A DNA stretch of 64,000 nt from UBA11591 sp040220895 (GTDB taxonomy: Bacteria > Bacteroidota > Bacteroidia > Flavobacteriales_E > Vicingaceae), in contig JAVJVY010000013.1 in the NCBI GenBank assembly GCA_040220895.1, forward strand, positions 62,001 to 126,000. Direction: 5' to 3'. Shown here in pieces: positions 26,750 through 35,135 of this stretch. The position numbers and the translations under genes are program-made. Each line of letters opens with the position of its first letter. Position 1 is the first letter of the stretch. The notes below the pieces were generated by a model. That model worked only from the letters and a program-made list of their open reading frames with translations, was not told the origin of the DNA and made no database searches.

Positions 26750-29160
26750 AATTCGAAAATGACACCAAGAGTGGGCAAGACCGTACCCGAAGTATTTTCA
26801 ATAAAATAGGGTTGGTAAGATCCCGGGTTGTTGGGGTCTGGTATTGCAGTTCCGCTAGCATCAGAAAGCATATTTAGAGAGGGCGCTGTTTGGGTTTGAT
26901 ATCCATAAATGTTCTGAATATCCAGGTATAGATTCAACCCTTTATTCTTGAAATAGTATTTTTTATCAATTCTGACATCTAGCTGCTGAGAAGCCCCGGA
27001 CCTTTGTGCATTAAGCTGATTGTAGTCCAATACGCCCGTTCCTGTAACATCCCAAACTTCAATAATGGCTGAAGTACTCACATTATAAGGAGTGAATGGC
27101 GCAGGACCGGTGAATCTCCAGCGCATTCCCAATTCCCAATTTTTCTTGAACTTCTTTCCACCCGTCAATGAGATGACATTTCCAAAGTCCCAGGAAGAGG
27201 GGATAAAATTTCCTTTTTTATCTTGAAATTCAGATATAACAAAGGTGTACGCCAATATTCCGTAAAAGCCCTTCTGTAGTTTTTGCTGCACTAAAAATTC
27301 CAGGCCATAGGATCTTCCTTTGGAAATAGAGACTGCTGGCTCATTGCCTATCACACCAAAGTCTGCACCCAAATTTGCTAGACTGATACTGTCCCGAAGA
27401 AGAAACGGGTACTGAGAATACTTTTTGAGAAATCCTTCAATACTGATTTTTGTATACTGAGATGGATATAGTTGAAATCCTGCAACAAAATGTTCTGCCC
27501 GAATATAATCCAAACCGTTATCTGCATTTAGTAGACTTCCATTTTGATCTCGGTAACCCAAGGCCGTGTATGGTGGGAGCTGATAATAAATACCTGTATT
27601 TGCACTAATACTCAACTTTTCTGTCAATTGATACGATGCCGATACTCTAGGCGACATTTGCTCAGCTGCATTCATCATCTCGTTGTTGTAATCGTTGAAA
27701 TCGGTCCTTAATCCCAAGGATACCGTCAGTCGATTTGAGAAGAATGAGCGGGAAGCTTGAATAAATGCACCAAATTTATTTAGGTTCAGACTTGAATTAA
27801 AATCAATGATCTGGACGGTATCTCCAACGGGTATCTTATTGAATGTAGCGTTGAGGTAGTTGGCATATTCATAATTCAACCCATAACTCATTTTCCAATT
27901 ATTCTTTTGCCAATGGTTTTCCAAGCGAACCTTGTTCTCGATTTCTTCACTTGTGTAACGAAGCAGTAAGTTGTTTTCTGAACTTTCGTCATTTTGATAG
28001 TACTTGGTTGCCGTGTTGTTCAAATGATTTCGACTTACAACCAGCAATTGATAACTGTGATCTTTAAAATGTTTATAGGTGGCTCCCAGCGTATAATTCC
28101 ACTGCTCGGTTACCGGTATGTTGTTTAATATGAAATTGTTGCGCTCCAAAACTTCAGGATCAGTTTCTCCTTCATTCACTGATTTGTTAAGCACAAAATC
28201 GTCAAAGGCTCCCAAGCCAATGACATTGATCTGATTTTTATTGTTCAACTGCCATTTATATTTGAATTGGTAATCGGTATAGGTGGGCAAGAAGGGTAGT
28301 TTAAGTGCAGAAAACAAAAACTGTAAATAAGACCGACGAACAGAAACGATGTACGTCGAATTTTTTGTGGCCGGACCGTTCAGCGAGACGGCTAGGTCAC
28401 TCGAACCTAAGGTTGCCCTACCAGACACTTTTTCGCTATTCCCGTCGATCTGTTTGATTTCCATGACCGAACTAAGGGCATTGTATCGATTGGTTGGAAA
28501 TGCCCCGGTAAATAAATCAACTTCTCTGATCAGGTCCACATTCAACATACCAACCGGCCCTCCGGAAGAACCCTGAGTGGCAAAATGATTGATGTTGGGC
28601 ACTTCCACACCATCCAGAAAAAACCTATTTTCATTAGGTGCTCCACCTCGAATAATGATATCGTTCCTGAAAGAGGTTGTGGTTGCTACCCCTGGTAGTG
28701 ACTGAATCACCCTTGATATGTCTCTGTTTCCTCCCGGATTTCGCTGTATTTCGGTTTGATTGATGGTTTGCATGGAAACAGGACTCTCATCTGTCTTGTT
28801 GAATTGTGAAGCTGTAATTTCAACGGCTTCCAAATTTTCGAGGTCTTCTTCCAACCTGAATTCAAGGAATTTTGGATTAGCAGTGGTAGCTTCGTACTCG
28901 TATATGACTTGTTTTTTAAAACCGATAAAACTGACAGAAACGTTATAGGTGCCCGGAACAACACTCTGAATGGTAAAGTATCCGTCTATATCAGTAACCG
29001 CACCTTGAGTGGTACCTTCTATTATGACAGTGGCAAAAGGGATGGCTTCATTGCTGATGTTTTCTATTACCCTGCCTTTAATGTTGGCATTTTGGCCAGA
29101 TAGTTTTGCAAATGAGAGGCATAGAATCCCAATCAAGGCGAATAACAGTCGTCTCCTCAT
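26746..29160 (-). CDS. TonB-dependent receptor
   Basis: 804 residues, ATG start. Signal peptide (MRRRLLFALIGILCLSFAKLSGQ), carboxypeptidase-regulatory-like domain (about 25-105, with GAVTDIDGYF), plug domain (about 120-225, with PGVATTTSFRNDIIIRGG and FFLDGVEVPN), then a barrel ending in GVIFEF. It imports an unknown ligand across the outer membrane; no SusD or siderophore genes adjoin. A well-formed promoter lies 27-55 bases upstream. The stop overlaps that of the small CxxC gene on the other strand. Confidence 0.88.
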   Translation of the reverse strand: MRRRLLFALIGILCLSFAKLSGQNANIKGRVIENISNEAIPFATVIIEGTTQGAVTDIDGYFTIQSVVPGTYNVSVSFIGFKKQVIYEYEATTANPKFLEFRLEEDLENLEAVEITASQFNKTDESPVSMQTINQTEIQRNPGGNRDISRVIQSLPGVATTTSFRNDIIIRGGAPNENRFFLDGVEVPNINHFATQGSSGGPVGMLNVDLIREVDLFTGAFPTNRYNALSSVMEIKQIDGNSEKVSGRATLGSSDLAVSLNGPATKNSTYIVSVRRSYLQFLFSALKLPFLPTYTDYQFKYKWQLNNKNQINVIGLGAFDDFVLNKSVNEGETDPEVLERNNFILNNIPVTEQWNYTLGATYKHFKDHSYQLLVVSRNHLNNTATKYYQNDESSENNLLLRYTSEEIENKVRLENHWQKNNWKMSYGLNYEYANYLNATFNKIPVGDTVQIIDFNSSLNLNKFGAFIQASRSFFSNRLTVSLGLRTDFNDYNNEMMNAAEQMSPRVSASYQLTEKLSISANTGIYYQLPPYTALGYRDQNGSLLNADNGLDYIRAEHFVAGFQLYPSQYTKISIEGFLKKYSQYPFLLRDSISLANLGADFGVIGNEPAVSISKGRSYGLEFLVQQKLQKGFYGILAYTFVISEFQDKKGNFIPSSWDFGNVISLTGGKKFKKNWELGMRWRFTGPAPFTPYNVSTSAIIEVWDVTGTGVLDYNQLNAQRSGASQQLDVRIDKKYYFKNKGLNLYLDIQNIYGYQTQTAPSLNMLSDASGTAIPDPNNPGSYQPYFIENTSGTVLPTLGVIFEF

Positions 29161-29186
29161 AATTATTGGATGAGTTGGTATTCGTG

Positions 29187-29215
29187 CAAAGTTAAGTCAA
29201 AAGTTGTACCAACAA
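29187..29215 (-). promoter_or_regulatory. Promoter of the second TonB receptor gene
   Basis: On the minus strand TTG (29215-29213), an 18-base spacer, then TAACTTTG (29194-29187), an exact TAnnTTTG. Initiation would fall near 29181, about 20 bases before ATG 29160. Confidence 0.6.
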
Positions 29216-29227
29216 CAATTAACTTGA

Positions 29228-29674
29228 TTAATTGCCTTTCCCAGGGTAAATGCACACAAAAAAGAAGGCTTCCTTCATGTTTTTTGGTATGTATGAGTTG
29301 TGGTCAATTCGCGTATGTGCCTCGGGGAATGCGCGCATTTGATTTACCGCACTTTTTGAAATGAGGTAATTTCTAATCGCATTTTCGTATTGATGCTTGA
29401 CTTTTTCGTCGGCACTTTTCCCTTTGACTTCGTAGTCAATTTCAAAAATATATTGATTGGTGGCCAGGTAAACGGCAATTGAATCCAAAATGCGTGTGTC
29501 TCCTGTCGGGAATACTACGTTACCGTTGTCTTCAAATTGCAACTTGCCAATTACCAGGTTCTTACATTGAACACGGCTCTCTAAGGCGAAGTCCAAGAAG
29601 CTTTTGGAGTAACAGAATTCCTGAGCCGCGAGGCTTAAGGGAGCTAAGAGCAATAAGAAAGTTATTCGTTTCAT
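29228..29674 (-). CDS. Small secreted protein, possible degenerate OmpA-like domain
   Basis: 148 residues, ATG start. A signal peptide (MKRITFLLLLAPLSLAAQ) precedes about 130 residues. The segment LDSIAVYLATNQYIFEIDYEV...YENAIRNYLI...VNQMR (about 64-115) has the helix-strand-helix rhythm of OmpA-C domains but lacks their invariant Asp and Arg pattern, so peptidoglycan binding is doubtful. Function unknown. It lies 67 bases upstream of the TonB receptor on the same strand and diverges from the deacetylase gene. Confidence 0.55.
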   Translation of the reverse strand: MKRITFLLLLAPLSLAAQEFCYSKSFLDFALESRVQCKNLVIGKLQFEDNGNVVFPTGDTRILDSIAVYLATNQYIFEIDYEVKGKSADEKVKHQYENAIRNYLISKSAVNQMRAFPEAHTRIDHNSYIPKNMKEAFFFVCIYPGKGN

Positions 29675-29756
29675 GTTTTCAAAGATGCGAATAAATCGCT
29701 TTTTTTTGATCGCCGTGCCCGGGTCTTTTTATCGCTATTCCTTTACTTTTGGTGCA

Positions 29757-30770
29757 ATGACATTATTAAGTCACGGTATTCGCAATCTGTTTAATCCGCT
29801 CTCTGGACTTTTTGGTACGGAATTTTTAAAAGGAGTATCGGGAGTTGAGCACATTGCCCCTTTTTATCATGCCGTTTCGAATACATTCATCCCACATTTA
29901 AATACACTCTACCAAACGCGAACTGAACCCCAGTTTAAAGCTGATCTAGAATACTTGGCTAAGCAATTTAACTTCGTTGATCCCGTTGAATTTAGTGCTG
30001 CGATTAAAAATGGGAATGCCAAAGGCATGGCCTTGCTCTCTTTTGATGATGGATTGGTACAATGCTTTGAGATTGTCAGGCCTATTTTAATCAAAATGGG
30101 GATCCCTGCAGTTTTTTTTATAAACCCTAATTTTATTGGTGGAAGTCGTATTTTTTACCGCTATAAGGTTGGTCAAATACTGTATGAAATTTCATTTGCC
30201 AATCGATCATCTCTTCAAAATGACATCTCCCATATATTGAAAACGAACGGTAAGTTCAAAAAGCACCTTAGGCATTCATTGCTGGCCCTTCAGTGGGAAG
30301 ATGAACAACTAATAAATGAATGCTTTAGCTATCTCAAGCTAACCAATTGGGAACAACATATTTATATGGATGATATCCAGCTCGATAAAATGCTTGAGCA
30401 GGGATTTTATTTCGGAGGTCATGGCATGGATCATCGATCTTTGTCTCATATGAATTCCGAAGAACGTGTGGAGGATGTCAAAAAAAGCGTTGCCTTCTGC
30501 CGAGAAAATCTCAAGCAAAAAATTCAATTATTTGCCTTTCCTTTCTTTGATTATAATATCCCATCTCAATTCATTGATTATCTCCATGGTGAAATGGCAA
30601 TAGATCTTAGTTTTGGCAGCAGTGGCATGAAGATCGATAAGCACAAGCAAAACATTCAACGACTCGACATGGAAATCAACAGGAGCAATACAGAAAACTT
30701 TATTAAGTCCTCCCTGGCACTTCAGGGGGTTAGGCTTTTCGCTGGCAATTCAACGCTCAAAAGAAAATGA
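29757..30770 (+). CDS. Polysaccharide deacetylase-family protein
   Basis: 337 residues from ATG 29757; ATG 29673 is also in frame but overlaps the start codon of the divergent gene and adds 28 atypical residues. The NodB-type fold shows LSFDDGLVQ (catalytic Asp pair), FFINPNFIGG, and GGHGMDHRSL in place of the H-x3-H zinc motif, with AFPFFDY as the late strand. The family removes N-acetyl groups from glycans. No signal peptide is seen, so the substrate may be a cytoplasmic precursor. The stop overlaps the FemAB-like gene (ATGA), beginning a three-gene coupled unit. Confidence 0.78.
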   Translation: MTLLSHGIRNLFNPLSGLFGTEFLKGVSGVEHIAPFYHAVSNTFIPHLNTLYQTRTEPQFKADLEYLAKQFNFVDPVEFSAAIKNGNAKGMALLSFDDGLVQCFEIVRPILIKMGIPAVFFINPNFIGGSRIFYRYKVGQILYEISFANRSSLQNDISHILKTNGKFKKHLRHSLLALQWEDEQLINECFSYLKLTNWEQHIYMDDIQLDKMLEQGFYFGGHGMDHRSLSHMNSEERVEDVKKSVAFCRENLKQKIQLFAFPFFDYNIPSQFIDYLHGEMAIDLSFGSSGMKIDKHKQNIQRLDMEINRSNTENFIKSSLALQGVRLFAGNSTLKRK

Positions 30771-31633
30771 GCTTGAAATACATGACATCGGCAGAAGTCA
30801 ACAGGGATCTTTGGGATCAATGCCTACTGCGCTCTAAAAATTCACTTATTTACGCTAACTCCTGGTATCTCGATGTTGTTTGCCCCGGTTGGTCTGGGTT
30901 GGTTAATGAAGATTATGCCAGTATTTTCCCTCTTCCTGTAAAAAGTAAGTTTGGTATCCATTTCTTGGCACATCCGCTGTTTGCACAGCAATTGGGAATC
31001 TTTGGTAATTTGAAGGGTGTAGAAGTCGAAGATTATCTAGAACAGTTAAAAAGATTCAGGTTTGGGGTCAATCTTCAATTGAATCCTCTTGGAATAAGTG
31101 AAACCGACCGACGATTTGAACCACGCATCAATCATTTATTGGAATTAACGGATATAACCGAAGTAAGAAATGCTTACAATCAAAACACCAAAAGAAATTT
31201 AAAAAAAGCCGATAAAGAGGGTCTTGAGCGCTTCAACTCGCTCACCGCCGGTGATTTTGTTTCCTTCAAGAAATCAGAAGGAAACAGCAATCTGAATGAA
31301 AAAGCTTGGAAAAGAATGTCAGAGTTGATCGATGTTTTGTTAAACAAGAATTTTGGAGAGATCTGGGCAGTAAAGAAAGGCGGAGAACTTGTTTCGGCTG
31401 TGTTTTTTGCGAAATGGAATAAACGACTTACTTATTTGTTTTCGGCGAGTTCAGCACAAGGCAAAGCAAGTAGAGCAAGTTTTTTGATTGTAGACCGGGC
31501 CATAGAACATTATTTACCCAGTTATGAAGTCCTGGATTTTGAAGGGTCCATGGACTCAAACATATCGCGTTTTTTTCATGGTTTTGGTGCCAGGCCTTAC
31601 CATTACTATGTTTACAGAAGTGGATTGTTTTGA
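30767..31633 (+). CDS. FemAB-like acyltransferase
   Basis: 288 residues, ATG start overlapping the deacetylase stop (ATGA). It has a GNAT/FemAB-type fold: YANSWYLDVVCPGW near residue 30, a basic helix NQNTKRNLKKADKEG (about 140-155), and C-terminal strands VSAVFFAKWNKRLTYLFSASS and VLDFEGSMDSNISRFFHGFG (about 205-280). These match the lipid II/FemAB-like and PEP-CTERM-associated FemAB patterns. It may attach an amino-acid or acyl group to a glycan precursor. Coupled by TTGA overlap to the next GNAT gene. Confidence 0.62.
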   Translation: MSLKYMTSAEVNRDLWDQCLLRSKNSLIYANSWYLDVVCPGWSGLVNEDYASIFPLPVKSKFGIHFLAHPLFAQQLGIFGNLKGVEVEDYLEQLKRFRFGVNLQLNPLGISETDRRFEPRINHLLELTDITEVRNAYNQNTKRNLKKADKEGLERFNSLTAGDFVSFKKSEGNSNLNEKAWKRMSELIDVLLNKNFGEIWAVKKGGELVSAVFFAKWNKRLTYLFSASSAQGKASRASFLIVDRAIEHYLPSYEVLDFEGSMDSNISRFFHGFGARPYHYYVYRSGLF

Positions 31634-32730
31634 AAAACGACCTTCAAATAAAGCATTATAACAGGAATGCGCTCAAAGAGCTGGTTGAAGCCAGTGATTA
31701 TTTGGCCCAAAAGTACTATCCAATCAGTCCTCACAGGGCTCATTCATTGATAAATAACCCCAGAGGCCAGGAAGAGGACATTCTGTTAATAACTGCTCAT
31801 CACAATGCTCAGTTGGTGGGCTACCGAACGGCTATGCCCGACTTTGTGCCCGTGGGCAATGGAAAAGTGTCGTTTGCTTGGATCTGTGGAACCTGGATTC
31901 ATCCGGATTTTAGAAGAAAGGGCATCGCTACCATGTTATTCCAGGAATTAAAAAGGGCATGGCAGGGACGGTTATTTTTTACAAATTATGCTCCGGTTTC
32001 AAAGAAGATCTACGACCAGACCGGCTTGTTTGAATTGTATAAGTACCACAAGGGAATTCGATATTACATGCGCTTTAACCTGGCTGAGCTATTACCTGCT
32101 AAAATCCCCTTTATCGCCCATTTCAACATATTCCTGCGATTTATTGATTCAGTTGGAAATACGTTGATTAGACCACTGATGGTTCGGAAAATAAAAGCGC
32201 CCGAATATACCTCTGTTTCCTTAGAAGATCAGATATGGAACAGGGTGCAAGGCATGTTCCAAAAAAGCCTCTTTCGACGTGGAGAGGGTGAATTCAATTG
32301 GCTAAGGGATTACCCATGGGTCATTGATTTCTCAAAAAAAGAAACTTACGACCGCTCACGATTCCAATTCTCTTGGATCGAAGAACCCTATCGTCGAGAT
32401 GTGTTAACCTTTCTACACCAGGGCCAAAGACAACAGATATTCATTAGTCAAAAAGGCGGTAGAATCACTATACCTTATTACGACCTCGACAAGGGAGCAT
32501 TTAACCAGGCAGCTAGAATTATTGTGTTTGAAGCTACCAAACGCTCTGCTAATGAAATCGATTGCTACCAGAGGGATTTGGTTCTTGAATTACATCAATT
32601 GAAACCTTTTGGCTTGTTTTTAAAAGATCTTGATAGAAATTACATGATATCCAAAGGTCTTCATTCGTTGTTTCCATCATCAGATAACATTCAACTATTT
32701 GATGGAGAAGGAGATGTGGTATTTACATAA
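31630..32730 (+). CDS. GNAT-family N-acetyltransferase
   Basis: 366 residues, with TTG 31630 as start because no ATG occurs until well inside the domain. The start overlaps the FemAB-like stop as TTGA. Residues 1-140 are a GNAT domain: WICGTWIHPDFRRKGIATMLFQEL contains the RxxGxA acetyl-CoA loop (about 85-108), with FFTNYAPVSKKIYDQTG as the last strand and helix. The remaining 220 residues form an unidentified C-terminal domain. With the two genes before it, it makes a deacetylase/acyltransferase set that could remodel an amino sugar (inference). Confidence 0.68.
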   Translation: MKNDLQIKHYNRNALKELVEASDYLAQKYYPISPHRAHSLINNPRGQEEDILLITAHHNAQLVGYRTAMPDFVPVGNGKVSFAWICGTWIHPDFRRKGIATMLFQELKRAWQGRLFFTNYAPVSKKIYDQTGLFELYKYHKGIRYYMRFNLAELLPAKIPFIAHFNIFLRFIDSVGNTLIRPLMVRKIKAPEYTSVSLEDQIWNRVQGMFQKSLFRRGEGEFNWLRDYPWVIDFSKKETYDRSRFQFSWIEEPYRRDVLTFLHQGQRQQIFISQKGGRITIPYYDLDKGAFNQAARIIVFEATKRSANEIDCYQRDLVLELHQLKPFGLFLKDLDRNYMISKGLHSLFPSSDNIQLFDGEGDVVFT

Positions 32731-32744
32731 AGTTCATTATTAGG

Positions 32745-32781
32745 TTAAGAATTAAGCTCGATTACTGTATTAAGAATTAAA
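32745..32781. repeat. Direct repeat of TTAAGAATTAA upstream of the aminotransferase
   Basis: The 11-base unit occurs at 32745-32755 and 32771-32781, 26 bases start to start (about 2.5 helical turns). Each copy is itself a dyad (TTAA-GAA-TTAA). The pair lies just upstream of a weak TAATCTTG box at 32792-32799 and 52 bases before ATG 32833, so it may be an operator pair. Confidence 0.4.
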
Positions 32782-32832
32782 AAAAAGACATAATCTTGCA
32801 CAGAACAGGTCTAAAAAAAACACTCAATCATT

Positions 32833-34131
32833 ATGGCAACAAATGCTGGACTTTTAGAACGGCGAAAAAAATTCGTTCCAAACGGAGTTGGAATCTTTAA
32901 TACTGCGACTGCTCAGTCTGCAAAAGGCTCTGTAGTAACGGATGCCGAAGGCAAGGAGCTCATTGATTTTGCAGGCGGTATTGGTGTGTTGAATACGGGG
33001 CACTGTCCGGAACCCGTGGTAAAAGCCATACAGGAGCAAGCAGCTAAATTGATCCACACTTGTTTCAATGTTGCCACTTATGATCTATACATGGAACTAG
33101 CTCAGGAATTGGCAGAATTATTTCCTCATGGTGAATCCACCAAGGTCATGCTTACCAATACCGGCGCTGAATCAGTTGAAAACGCTATTAAAATTGCGCG
33201 CCAATTCACCAAAAGAAAGGCCATCATTGCATTCACAGATGGTTTTCACGGAAGAAGCATGATGGCCATGACCTTAACTTCCAAAGCCTCGTATAAATAC
33301 AATTGCGGACCGTTTGCCCCTGAGGTTTATCGAATTCAGTACCCTAATTACTATCGATATAATGATGGTTTAACCAAGGAACAGTTCATAGCGCGCGAAA
33401 CCAGGCGCCTTCGTGAAACTATGATAAACGTCGTCGATCCGCATGATGCTGCCGCAGTGATCATTGAAGTGGTTCAGGGTGAGGGTGGTTTTGTTGCTGC
33501 ACCTGTGGAATACATAAAGGAATTGCGCAAAGTGTGTGATGAGTTTGGAATCATGCTGATATTCGACGAAGTTCAGACTGGTTTTGGAAGGACGGGTAAG
33601 TGGGCAGCTTATGAACACTACGATGTAATTCCCGATCTATCTACCTGGGCAAAGTCCATGGGTGGAGGTATGCCGATTGGATGTGTCATAGGTCGTGCGG
33701 ATGTCATGGACGGTGCCGCATCTGGCACTATTGGGGGCACCTATCTGGGAAATCCGGTCTGTTGTGCTGCATCACTTGCCAACATACGCTACATGAAGCA
33801 AATAGATATTAACAAATGCGGAGAACACGTTGGTGGTATCATTCGCAGGCGATTCAACGAGATGAAAGAAAAATACGCTTGCATTGGAGAAGTGCGCGGA
33901 ATAGGGGCCATGCTGGCAATTGCATTGGTGAAAGAGAGCAACGCCTGGTTGCCTGATGAGGAACTTTGTCGCAATGTAATAGATGGTTGCTCTAAACGCG
34001 GCCTGATACTCTTAAGTGCCGGTACCTACAAAAATATTATACGTATCTTAAGTCCTCTGACTATTTCTGACGAACTACTTAATAAAGGACTTGATATTCT
34101 GGATGAAGAATTAACCCGATTAACACTTTAA
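32833..34131 (+). CDS. gabT: Class III aminotransferase (4-aminobutyrate aminotransferase-like)
   Basis: 432 residues, ATG start. PLP-fold signatures in order: DFAGGIGVLNTGH (about 46-58), NTGAESVENAIKIAR (about 111-125), FHGRSMMAMTLT, IIEVVQGEGG, LIFDEVQTGFGRTGK (PLP Asp) and the Schiff-base lysine in WAKSMGGGMPIG (about 275). GabT uses GABA and related omega-amines with 2-oxoglutarate. The gene leads a tight run with a nitrilase-family amidase (4-base gap), a basic-amino-acid decarboxylase-like enzyme, an ATP-grasp ligase and an Ntn-hydrolase. The actual amine could therefore be a polyamine-derived one rather than free GABA. Confidence 0.82.
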   Translation: MATNAGLLERRKKFVPNGVGIFNTATAQSAKGSVVTDAEGKELIDFAGGIGVLNTGHCPEPVVKAIQEQAAKLIHTCFNVATYDLYMELAQELAELFPHGESTKVMLTNTGAESVENAIKIARQFTKRKAIIAFTDGFHGRSMMAMTLTSKASYKYNCGPFAPEVYRIQYPNYYRYNDGLTKEQFIARETRRLRETMINVVDPHDAAAVIIEVVQGEGGFVAAPVEYIKELRKVCDEFGIMLIFDEVQTGFGRTGKWAAYEHYDVIPDLSTWAKSMGGGMPIGCVIGRADVMDGAASGTIGGTYLGNPVCCAASLANIRYMKQIDINKCGEHVGGIIRRRFNEMKEKYACIGEVRGIGAMLAIALVKESNAWLPDEELCRNVIDGCSKRGLILLSAGTYKNIIRILSPLTISDELLNKGLDILDEELTRLTL

Positions 34132-34135
34132 TAAT

Positions 34136-35038
34136 TTGAAAGCTTTTTCCATAGCCGGCATCCAAATGCAGGTTTCTGCTACCCACAGCAATGTGGAACT
34201 AATGAAGACCAAAATAGAACTGGCCATGACCATCTATCCGTGGATTCAGATGATCGTCTTCAGCGAATTAGCCGCCTATGGCCCTCTTACCCACCATGCA
34301 CAGGAAGTGCCCGGTATTTTTGAAGAACAGATGAAGGCCATGGCAAAAAAGCACAACATATGGTTGTTACCCGGTTCAATTTTTGAAAAAGGTTTAGAAG
34401 GACGAATATACAACACGGCCTCTGTAATTGACCCTGATGGAGAAGTTGTGGCCAGGTACAGAAAAATGTTTCCGTTTTTGCCTTACGAAGAAAATGTAAC
34501 GTCTGGGAATGAGTTTTGCGTTTTTGATGTTCCGGATGTTGGTCGTTTCGGTGTATCGATCTGCTATGACATGTGGTTTCCGGAGACTTCTAGGACCCTG
34601 GCCGTTATGGGAGCCGAAGTTATATTGCACCCATCACTGACTGGAACCATTGACCGCGAAATTGAGTTATCTATTGTCCGAGCTACTTCGGCCATTAATC
34701 AGTGTTTCATGTTTGACATTAACGGCTTGGGTGCCGGGGGCAATGGCAGGTCCATTGTTTGCGGTCCTGAAGGTAGGGTGCTTTATCAGGCCGAAAACAA
34801 CGAAGAGATCATTCCCATGGAAATAGACCTTGAACGGGTCAGAAGATCAAGAGAATCAGGTGTATTAAGACTTGGCCAACCCCTTAAGAGTTTTAGAGAT
34901 CACCTGGTGAACTTCTCTATATACAATGATGGAGTTAAGCACGAATACCTGGAATCACTTGGACCGCTCATCAAGCCTCACCGAATCAAATATCTGAGTC
35001 AAGTGATTGAAGAGGGTAGTCTGCCTGAAAATAAATAG
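34136..35038 (+). CDS. Carbon-nitrogen hydrolase (nitrilase superfamily amidase)
   Basis: 300 residues, TTG start 4 bases after the aminotransferase stop; the first residues (KAFSIAGIQMQV) fit the family's N-terminal strand. The catalytic triad is visible: Glu44 (VFSELAAYGP), Lys110 (RYRKMFPF) and Cys143 (SICYDMWFPE). The enzyme hydrolyses amides or N-carbamoyl compounds such as N-carbamoylputrescine; the exact substrate cannot be read from sequence. Placement before a decarboxylase-like gene suggests a role in making or breaking amine derivatives. Confidence 0.8.
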   Translation: MKAFSIAGIQMQVSATHSNVELMKTKIELAMTIYPWIQMIVFSELAAYGPLTHHAQEVPGIFEEQMKAMAKKHNIWLLPGSIFEKGLEGRIYNTASVIDPDGEVVARYRKMFPFLPYEENVTSGNEFCVFDVPDVGRFGVSICYDMWFPETSRTLAVMGAEVILHPSLTGTIDREIELSIVRATSAINQCFMFDINGLGAGGNGRSIVCGPEGRVLYQAENNEEIIPMEIDLERVRRSRESGVLRLGQPLKSFRDHLVNFSIYNDGVKHEYLESLGPLIKPHRIKYLSQVIEEGSLPENK

Positions 35039-35135
35039 CGGATATTTCCCCTGTCTGATAGTTTCAGATATTTTGTTATTTTAATCAGTACAAATCAAAC
35101 CAACGAAGGTTTCGTAATTAAGCTTATAAATAGAC

